Source: Arcobacter sp. (GTDB lineage: Bacteria; Campylobacterota; Campylobacteria; Campylobacterales; Arcobacteraceae). From it: DNA of 64,000 bases. The translations under genes and the position numbers were made by a program. Shown in pieces: positions 57,968 to 64,000 of the stretch (position 1 is its first letter; each line of letters starts with the position of its first letter). The stretch spans positions 372,001 to 436,000 of the forward strand of contig PKUK01000001.1 in assembly GCA_002869535.1 (NCBI GenBank), in the 5' to 3' direction. Under the pieces are notes generated by a model. The model was not told the origin of the DNA and did no database searches. It saw only the letters and a program-made list of their open reading frames with translations.

Positions 57968-59265
57968 TGAATACAATTAATAAATTTGACTATACAAGCA
58001 TTAGCGATGATTGCGTTAAATGTGGTAAATGTAAACCCGTATGTACAATATTTAATATAAATCAAGATGAAGCGACTTCTCCAAGAGGTTTTATTGATTT
58101 ATTAGGTGCATACGAGAGAGGTGAATTAGAATTAGATAAAAATGCAAAAGATATATTTGAAAGCTGTTTTTTATGTACAAATTGTGTTGAAGTCTGTCCA
58201 AATGATTTACCAACAGATATGATTATTGAACAAGTTCGTTCTGATATTGCAAAAAAGTTTGGAATAGCTTGGTATAAAAGACTATTTTTCTTTCTACTGC
58301 GACATAGAAAAATCATGGACTTAATGTCTAAACTTGGATGGATGTTCCAAACCTGTGCATTAAAAATAGAAGAGAAAAATAGCTCAGCAGTTCCTAGATT
58401 TTCTTTGCCAATAGTAAAAAAAGATAGAGCCCTACCCTTTGCAGATAAACGAAGTTTTTTAAATAAATATCCAGAAAATATACCCGCAAAGGTAGAAAAT
58501 AAAGATAGTAATAAGAAAAATAAAGTTGCTATTTTTATTGGATGTATGAGTAATTATACCTATACAAATACAGGTGATAGTTTAGTAAAAATATTAAAAA
58601 AGCTAGACCTTGATATAATGATTCCTAAAAAACAATTATGCTGTGGGGCACCTGCTTATTTTACAGGTGATTTTGATACTGTAGATTATTTAGTTAAGAA
58701 GAACATAGAGTATTTTGAAACATGGATTGATGATGTTGATGCAATAATTATCCCTGAAGCAACCTGTAGTGCGATGATAAATCAAGATTGGGAACACTAT
58801 TTACATGACCAACCAGAGTGGAAACAAAGAGCTATAAAAATATCTAAAAAAGTATTTATGGCTACTAAATGGCTTGAAAATAGTACTAAGTTAAAAGAGT
58901 TACTAGCAAATTCAGGTAAACAAATAGATGATTTAGTAACATATCATGATCCTTGTCATGCTAAAAAGATGCAAAATGTATGGCAAGAGCCAAGAAATCT
59001 ATTAAAACAAAACTATGTCTTAACAGAAATGAGTGATTCAAATAGATGCTGTGGTTTTGGTGGAGTTACTATGCAAACAGAAAAGTATGATTTTGCAAAA
59101 GCAGCAGGTGCTCCAAAAGATGCAATGATAAGAGATACAAAAGCAAAAATAGTAAGTGCAGAGTGTAGTGCATGTAGAATGCAAATAACAAACTCTTTAT
59201 ATCAAGCTGATGTTGATGTTGTATTTAAAAATCCAATTGAACTTATTGCTGAAGCGCTAAATTAA
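57967..59265 (+). CDS. Fe-S oxidoreductase with two CCG domains (GlcF/LldE-like)
   Basis: Two 4Fe-4S clusters lie at the start: DDCVKCGKCKPVCTIF and ESCFLCTNCVEVCPNDL. Later, two CCG-type cysteine-rich domains appear (IGCMSNYTYTN with QLCCGAPAYFTGD, and YHDPCHAKKMQNVW with NRCCGFGGVTM). This is the electron-transfer subunit plan of glycolate oxidase GlcF and heterodisulfide-reductase-like proteins. The partner flavoprotein is not adjacent. The start overlaps the hemN stop and lgt overlaps its end by one base, so the three lie in one operon. The substrate cannot be named from sequence. Confidence 0.85.
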   Translation: MNTINKFDYTSISDDCVKCGKCKPVCTIFNINQDEATSPRGFIDLLGAYERGELELDKNAKDIFESCFLCTNCVEVCPNDLPTDMIIEQVRSDIAKKFGIAWYKRLFFFLLRHRKIMDLMSKLGWMFQTCALKIEEKNSSAVPRFSLPIVKKDRALPFADKRSFLNKYPENIPAKVENKDSNKKNKVAIFIGCMSNYTYTNTGDSLVKILKKLDLDIMIPKKQLCCGAPAYFTGDFDTVDYLVKKNIEYFETWIDDVDAIIIPEATCSAMINQDWEHYLHDQPEWKQRAIKISKKVFMATKWLENSTKLKELLANSGKQIDDLVTYHDPCHAKKMQNVWQEPRNLLKQNYVLTEMSDSNRCCGFGGVTMQTEKYDFAKAAGAPKDAMIRDTKAKIVSAECSACRMQITNSLYQADVDVVFKNPIELIAEALN

Positions 59266-60077
59266 TGGATTTTTGGCAAAATATTTATTCTCAATTTGAT
59301 CCAATAGCTTTTAGTATAGGTTCAGTTTCTGTTCATTGGTATGGGATTATGTATGCCTTTGCACTATTGAGTGCAATTTATGTTGCTAAATGGTTTATAA
59401 ACTATGATAATATAGATATTAAACAAGAGATTTTTGACTCATATGTTTGGTGGGCAGAGATTGGCGTAATTTTAGGTGCAAGAATAGGATACATATTATT
59501 TTATGATCCCCACACAATGTACTATTTAACTCATCCTTGGCAAATATTTAACCCTTTTATTGATGGTACTTATGTTGGGATTTCAGGAATGAGTTATCAT
59601 GGGGCATTTATAGGTTTTTTAATTGCCTCACTTCTTTTTTGTAAGAAAAACAAAGTCTCTTTTTGGTTTATAACAGATATCGCAGTACTTGGAATAAGTT
59701 TTGGTTATATATTTGGTAGATTTGGAAACTTCTTTAATCAAGAGCTTATAGGAAGAGTTACTGATGTACCTTGGGCAATATATGTAGATGGAGTTTTAAG
59801 ACACCCCTCTCAGCTTTATGAAGCAATCCTTGAAGGATTAGTTATATTCTTAATATTAATATATTTTAGAAATAGAAAAAAATTTGATGGACAACTAGCA
59901 ATAATATATGCATTGGCATATTCTATTGCTAGAATAGTAGCAGAGCTATTTAGACAGCCTGATAGTCAACTTGGATTTTTATATGGTGGATGGCTTACAA
60001 TGGGGATGTTAATATCATTTTGCGTTATGCTAGTAACAATTATTATTTTAATAGTTATGAAAAAAAGAATTTCTTAG
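59265..60077 (+). CDS. lgt: Prolipoprotein diacylglyceryl transferase
   Basis: Transfers diacylglyceryl to the lipobox cysteine of prolipoproteins, an inner-membrane enzyme. Motifs are VHWYGIMYAFALLSAIYVA, LGARIGYILFYDPHTMYYL, the SGMSYHGAFIGF region, and the signature GRFGNFFNQELIGRVTDVPW. Seven or so membrane helices. The 270-residue length is normal. Convergent with the PAS response regulator gene by four bases. Several lipoproteins in the window would be its substrates. Confidence 0.96.
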   Translation: MDFWQNIYSQFDPIAFSIGSVSVHWYGIMYAFALLSAIYVAKWFINYDNIDIKQEIFDSYVWWAEIGVILGARIGYILFYDPHTMYYLTHPWQIFNPFIDGTYVGISGMSYHGAFIGFLIASLLFCKKNKVSFWFITDIAVLGISFGYIFGRFGNFFNQELIGRVTDVPWAIYVDGVLRHPSQLYEAILEGLVIFLILIYFRNRKKFDGQLAIIYALAYSIARIVAELFRQPDSQLGFLYGGWLTMGMLISFCVMLVTIIILIVMKKRIS

Positions 60078-61387
60078 TACTTATACGACTTAGACTGACT
60101 CAACTCTTTTTCATAGCTTGTAATTACATCTTCTAGGTCAGCTATTTTTTTTCTATAATCATCAATATAACCTTGTAAGATAGTTATTGATGTTTGTGAT
60201 TTTTCTAATTTTTCAGATGTTGATTTACTTTTTTTAAGTAAATCTTCAAATCTTTTAGCCAAAGTTTGAATTGTGCTATTCATACCTGTAATTTTACCTT
60301 GATAGGCTATTTGCATATTATCAAATCTAGTCATTGTTTCTTGGAGCTTTTTTTCAGAAGTTACAACTCTAGAGTTATTATCTATATTTTTATTTCTTAA
60401 CCTTTTAATTTCTCCATCTAAATCATTTACTAGTTGGATAAGCTTTTTATTTTGAGCCTCTTTCTCTCCTGAACTAGATGCCATCATTTTTTTTACTTCA
60501 TCTTCAACTCTTTTTTGAATAGAATTTTCAACTTTTAGTTTTTCACCTTTTTGTTGAAGAATTAGCCTTTTTAGATTTTGTTTTTCCTCTTCTTCTGCTG
60601 TAATTAACATACCAGTTGATAGAAATTTAATGATTTCTTCATCTTCATTAAAAATAGGAATTATTGTTGTTTTAGTATAAAAGGTACTACCATCTTTTGC
60701 TAGGTTTCTAACCTTACCTTGCCATTTATTACCATTATTAATTGTAGTCCATAAATTCTCTATAAAATCTTTTGATGTATCTGGATGTTTTAATATGTTG
60801 TTGTGTTGTCCTAATAATTCACTCTCTTCATATCCTGAAGCTTTACAAATTAAAGAGTTAACATGAATAATATTACCATCCAAATTGGTTTCTATTATAA
60901 AGTTTTCATCTTCTAAAACAGATTTTAAATCTTCTAATTCTTTTAGATTTTTTTTAATTAATAGTTCATTATTACAGTTAGTTAGTATCTTATTACAAAC
61001 TTTAAGTGTTGTAATCATTTGAATAGGTTTGATTATATAATCATTTACACCTAATCTTATAGCTTTTATTATAATCTCTGCATCGTTAAATGCAGTACAT
61101 ACTAAAACTGGAATAGTTGAATTGATTTCTCTAATTTTAGAAATCAATTCTATACCATTCATTTTTGGCATATTTATGTCAGTTATTACAATATCTATTT
61201 CATCAATATTTTTTTTATAAATTTCAAATGCCTCTTCGCCATTTGAAGCAATAAAAACTTTTTGAAAAAAGCCATCAAGTAAACTTGAAATTTCTTCTCT
61301 TAAAATCTCTTCATCTTCGACATATAAAATAGTTGATTTATTGATGATAGAATTTTTAAGGTCTACTTGGCTAGCTTGTAAATCCAT
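60074..61387 (-). CDS. Response regulator with PAS domain and long coiled coil
   Basis: The receiver domain (ILYVEDEEILREEISSLLDG, phospho-Asp in IDIVITDINMPKMNGIEL, Lys in YIIKPIQ) occupies about residues 17-135. A PAS domain follows (ASGYEESELLGQHNNILKHP, about 160-265). The remaining 170 residues are a coiled coil (KLKVENSIQKRVEDEVKKMM and more), with no kinase or DNA-binding domain. Such proteins usually act by protein contacts, perhaps in chemotaxis or as part of a phosphorelay. Its PAS resembles that of the histidine kinase at 50.7 kb. It overlaps the upstream gene by 17 bases. Confidence 0.88.
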   Translation of the reverse strand: MDLQASQVDLKNSIINKSTILYVEDEEILREEISSLLDGFFQKVFIASNGEEAFEIYKKNIDEIDIVITDINMPKMNGIELISKIREINSTIPVLVCTAFNDAEIIIKAIRLGVNDYIIKPIQMITTLKVCNKILTNCNNELLIKKNLKELEDLKSVLEDENFIIETNLDGNIIHVNSLICKASGYEESELLGQHNNILKHPDTSKDFIENLWTTINNGNKWQGKVRNLAKDGSTFYTKTTIIPIFNEDEEIIKFLSTGMLITAEEEEKQNLKRLILQQKGEKLKVENSIQKRVEDEVKKMMASSSGEKEAQNKKLIQLVNDLDGEIKRLRNKNIDNNSRVVTSEKKLQETMTRFDNMQIAYQGKITGMNSTIQTLAKRFEDLLKKSKSTSEKLEKSQTSITILQGYIDDYRKKIADLEDVITSYEKELSQSKSYKY

Positions 61388-61625
61388 GCTCGACTGCTAG
61401 TTCATCAATTTTATTCTTGAGTAAATCTAATCGCCAGCCATGCCTATCAGCAAAGTTTTCAATTTCGGCTTCTCTTTGTTCAAAGTCACAAAACACAAAA
61501 ATTCTTTTAAGAAATGGTTTTGGAACTTGTATTGCTATAAGTTGAAAATAGTTTTCCTTACAACTTCTAGAGCAAAATGCTTTACTCATAGCAATCTTTT
61601 TTTTACAGAACGGACAGTGTGACAT
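61371..61625 (-). CDS. Hypothetical protein with zinc-knuckle N-terminus (84 residues)
   Basis: MSHCPFCKKKIAMSKAFCSR and SCKENYFQL give CxxC plus CxxxC, a likely zinc-binding knuckle. The rest (IFVFCDFEQREAEIENFADR and LDLLKNKIDELAVEH) is helical. It overlaps the PAS regulator at its 3' end and abuts the 63-residue gene at its 5' end, so the three genes form one transcript. It may be a regulatory adapter; function unknown. Confidence 0.65.
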   Translation of the reverse strand: MSHCPFCKKKIAMSKAFCSRSCKENYFQLIAIQVPKPFLKRIFVFCDFEQREAEIENFADRHGWRLDLLKNKIDELAVEHGFTS

Positions 61626-61816
61626 TAGTAACCTTTCGGGATTATTTTATAATACTTTGCATTTGTAATATCTTGTAGATATTTTGGATCAACTTCATGT
61701 AAAGCAATAATCTCCACAACTTTACCTTCCATCATCCATCCTTTATTGGTATCCTCAAGCTTATGATTTTCAAACATCTCAACCAACTCATCTTTGGTCA
61801 AAATTAATTCTTCCAT
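61625..61816 (-). CDS. Hypothetical 63-residue protein
   Basis: An acidic and hydrophobic small protein (MEELILTKDELVEMFENHKL, then GKVVEIIALHEVDPKYLQDI) with no signal or recognised motif. Its stop overlaps the next gene's start by one base (TAATG on the minus strand). Probably co-transcribed with the response regulators on both sides. Function unknown. Confidence 0.55.
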   Translation of the reverse strand: MEELILTKDELVEMFENHKLEDTNKGWMMEGKVVEIIALHEVDPKYLQDITNAKYYKIIPKGY

Positions 61817-61830
61817 TTAGACACCTTTAT

Positions 61831-62541
61831 TTAGAATCTCTTCATACCTGTTTCATCAATAACATAACCTTTGTTTGAGTGGTTTTTTATTATCTCATAA
61901 TAAGTTTTTTGCCTGATTTTATTTACAATATTTCTCATTGTATAAATAGACATGTTCTTACCTTTCCAAACTACTTCTTTAATTGTATCATAATCAGTAA
62001 TTTCACCTCTTCTTGCAATTAGAAGTTTTAAGAAGCCTTTTTCAAGTCTTGTAAAATCAATTGCAGCACCACCTGGTTTAAAGAATTGGTCTCTATATTC
62101 ATCAAAATATATCCCACCTTGGAACTCTACTTTGTCCCCTCTTTTTGTCTGATTTAAGCACATTATAATTGCTAATTTTAAATCTTGTAATCTTAAAGGT
62201 TTAGAAATAAAAGTATATGCATTACAGTTAACAGCAGTAACAATATCATCACTATCATCTTCTGCTGAAATAATGATCTTAGGCAGGGTTTGTGCCACTT
62301 CTACTAACTCAAAACAAAAATCTTTAAATGACAAACCTTCACACAAAGTGTCAATAATTACTAGGTCATAATTGTTTTGATTAGCTAGGATTAATGCATC
62401 TTTATTGTTAGATACAAAACTAACTTCCCTAAAATAATTATCTAAATCTTCTTCTAAAGATTTTTTAACCTCTAAATCACTACTTACTACTAGTAATTTG
62501 GCATTATCCAATTTTCTGATATTTTTCAATGTCTTAATCAT
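61831..62541 (-). CDS. Response regulator with C-terminal winged helix, atypical receiver
   Basis: Residues 13-130 form a receiver (LLVVSSDLEVKKSLEEDLDN) with a phospho-Asp in YDLVIIDTLCEGLSFKD, Ser in IIISAEDD and Lys in TFISKPLRLQDL. The usual Asp-Asp or Glu-Asp pair at the first strand is Ser-Asp, so metal binding may be weak. The C-terminal part (FTRLEKGFLKLLIARRGEIT, then MSIYTMRNIVNKIRQKTYYE) is an OmpR-type DNA-binding domain. 236 residues. No partner kinase is adjacent, so it is an orphan in the window. Confidence 0.85.
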   Translation of the reverse strand: MIKTLKNIRKLDNAKLLVVSSDLEVKKSLEEDLDNYFREVSFVSNNKDALILANQNNYDLVIIDTLCEGLSFKDFCFELVEVAQTLPKIIISAEDDSDDIVTAVNCNAYTFISKPLRLQDLKLAIIMCLNQTKRGDKVEFQGGIYFDEYRDQFFKPGGAAIDFTRLEKGFLKLLIARRGEITDYDTIKEVVWKGKNMSIYTMRNIVNKIRQKTYYEIIKNHSNKGYVIDETGMKRF

Positions 62542-62630
62542 CAGCTACTCTTTATTTATTTTCTACGATTATACCTAAAATTATAACTCTTGTCAAAAAA
62601 AATTATTTTTAAATAAAATTAATCTTTATT

Positions 62631-64000
62631 TTACTTCAAATCACCCCAGCTATTACCTATGGCAAGTGAAACTTTTAGGGGTATATCTAAGGTAAAAATA
62701 TTTTCCATTATTTTTTTCAAATCATTCGTTATTTCATCTAGCTTTTCTTCTTTTACTTCAAAAATAAGTTCATCATGTATTTGCAAAATCATTTTTAAAT
62801 CATCATTGTTTTTATATTTATTGAAGATTTTTATCATATAGAGTTTTATCAAATCAGCGGCACTTCCCTGAAACTTTGTATTTACGGCTTCTCTTAGGTA
62901 AGCAATTCTTTGCATTGTATTAGCAGCATTAAAATCAAATACTCTTCTTCTTTTAATCAACGTTTCTACATATCCATTTTCCAAAGCATAATCTTCAATA
63001 GACTTCATATACTCTTTTACATTTGTAAAGGCCTCAAAGTATGATTCTATATAAACCTTTGCCTCTTTTGGAGTTATTTTAAGTGTATCTGCAAGTTTTT
63101 TACTACCCATTCCATAAAGTAATCCAAAATTTATTGTTTTAGCAATATTTCTTTTTTCACTTGCTTTTTCTTCACCAAATATTTTTATTGCTGTTTGGCT
63201 ATGAATATCCAAATCATTATTAAAGGCATCCACTAGAGCTTTATCTTTACTAAAATGAGACAATAGTCTTAATTCTATTTGTGAGTAATCAATACCAACT
63301 AACTTATATCCATCTCTTGCAATAAATGCTTTTCTTATCTCTCGCCCTGCACTACTTTTTACTGGGATATTTTGAAGGTTTGGATTTTTTGAACTAAGTC
63401 TTCCTGTTGCTGTTCCTGTTTGTAAAAATGATGTGTAAATTTTATTTTCATTATCATTTGAAGCTAACTCTAAAAGTGGCTCTATGTATGTTGATTGCAG
63501 TTTATAAGCTTCTCTATACTCTAAAAGTGCTGGAATAATTTCATGGGAATCTATTAGTTTATTTAACACAACTTCGTTTGTACTATAGCCAGTTTTACCC
63601 TTTTTTGAAGCTTGTAATCCTAATGTTTCAAAAAGTATTACTCCTAATTGTTTTGGAGAGTTTATATTAAATTTACTTCCTGCTAATTCATGAATTTTTT
63701 TAGTTAATTCTTGAATATGTTCTTGATTTTTAGTTTTAAGGTTTTCTAATATTTGAGTATCTATTTTTACTCCATTATTTTGCATATTAATTAAAACATC
63801 AATAAATTTAAACTCATATTCATCTGCTATTTCTAAAAGATGTTCACAGTTTTGTTTTTTAAACTCTTCTAGTAGTTTGAAATATATTTTGTAAGTCATT
63901 AAAGCATCTTCTGCTGCATAATTACAAGCATTAGCAATATCCACTGTAGAAAAATCATCACCTTTTTTAACTACATCTTTAAAAGCAATCATTGTATGGT
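62631..64000 (-). CDS. polA: DNA polymerase I, C-terminal part (partial)
   Basis: The gene enters from beyond the window end. The visible 456 residues hold the end of the 3'-5' exonuclease-like domain (CNYAAEDALMTYKIYFKLLE) and the polymerase: QTGTATGRLSSKNPNLQNIP (motif 1), LVGIDYSQIELRLLSHFSKD (motif A), RNIAKTINFGLLYGMGSKKL (motif B, O helix) and MILQIHDELIFEV (motif C). It ends at TAA 62631. The Met at 63992 is internal. There is a 90-base gap to the response regulator gene. Confidence 0.95.
   Translation of the reverse strand, partial: HTMIAFKDVVKKGDDFSTVDIANACNYAAEDALMTYKIYFKLLEEFKKQNCEHLLEIADEYEFKFIDVLINMQNNGVKIDTQILENLKTKNQEHIQELTKKIHELAGSKFNINSPKQLGVILFETLGLQASKKGKTGYSTNEVVLNKLIDSHEIIPALLEYREAYKLQSTYIEPLLELASNDNENKIYTSFLQTGTATGRLSSKNPNLQNIPVKSSAGREIRKAFIARDGYKLVGIDYSQIELRLLSHFSKDKALVDAFNNDLDIHSQTAIKIFGEEKASEKRNIAKTINFGLLYGMGSKKLADTLKITPKEAKVYIESYFEAFTNVKEYMKSIEDYALENGYVETLIKRRRVFDFNAANTMQRIAYLREAVNTKFQGSAADLIKLYMIKIFNKYKNNDDLKMILQIHDELIFEVKEEKLDEITNDLKKIMENIFTLDIPLKVSLAIGNSWGDLK

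Overview
The window is AT-rich, gene-dense DNA from a member of the Campylobacterota, most likely an Arcobacter-like bacterium. This rests on protein character and gene order: a XerH-type dif recombinase, the lysC-hobA-holB-folP cluster, MqnC (futalosine menaquinone pathway), a RibBA with a degenerate second half, oadGAB beside pckA, and heavy use of chemotaxis and PAS signalling proteins. Assignments come from reading motifs and remembered family features; no database search was run.

Layout. 1-2.85 kb: chemotaxis operon end (cheA 3' end, cheR, cheD, cheB). 2.88-12.19 kb: a 9.3-kb integrated virus-like element, the most interesting part of the window. 12.2-43 kb: host genes: xerH, an M3 peptidase, prmC, hemW-like, rppH, lysC, hobA (frameshifted), holB, folP, tyrA, bamA, mqnC, a run of three enzyme-like proteins lacking catalytic motifs (M16-like, GluRS-like, Slt-like), mobB, fbp, metG, an S24 repressor, oadG/A/B, pckA (two in-frame stops) and ribBA. 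43.07-43.34 kb: three tRNAs behind a strong promoter. 43.4-64 kb: hemD with an extra N-terminal domain, a broken deoxyribosyltransferase, a ComEA-like protein, glyS, rsmG, ribA, hemB (in-frame stop), a histidine kinase/response regulator pair, anaerobic ribonucleotide reductase with its glycyl-radical end on a separate small ORF, argF, hemN, an Fe-S oxidoreductase, lgt, response regulators and polA (cut by the window end).

The element. It is bounded by an 18-bp direct repeat (2881-2898 and 12176-12193) whose left copy is a dif-like dyad (11-bp arm, 6-bp core, 11-bp arm) and whose right copy lies just upstream of the host xerH. No recombinase is encoded inside, so it appears to use host XerH to integrate at dif (an IMEX-like lifestyle). 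It carries a FtsK/HerA-type packaging ATPase, a 315-aa protein with features of a double jelly-roll capsid protein, a possible penton or spike, a possible peptidoglycan hydrolase, and at least seven very small single-span membrane proteins. This fits a small membrane-containing, PM2/tectivirus-like virus. The capsid module (5.4-10.9 kb) is enclosed by a 103-bp inverted repeat, and a 750-bp noncoding tract beside it holds iterons and hairpins. Rejoining the ends in silico creates a 76-codon membrane-protein ORF that runs across the attachment site and overlaps the start of the first (replication-type) gene, so integration may act as a switch.

A second theme is an excess of broken genes on the + strand. 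Five in-frame stops occur in otherwise intact genes (the element's first gene, pckA twice, a deoxyribosyltransferase and hemB), and hobA has a one-base deletion in an A-run. The three stops where the ancestral residue is clear fit G:C to T:A changes. Mutation, DNA damage or assembly error cannot be told apart from the sequence alone.
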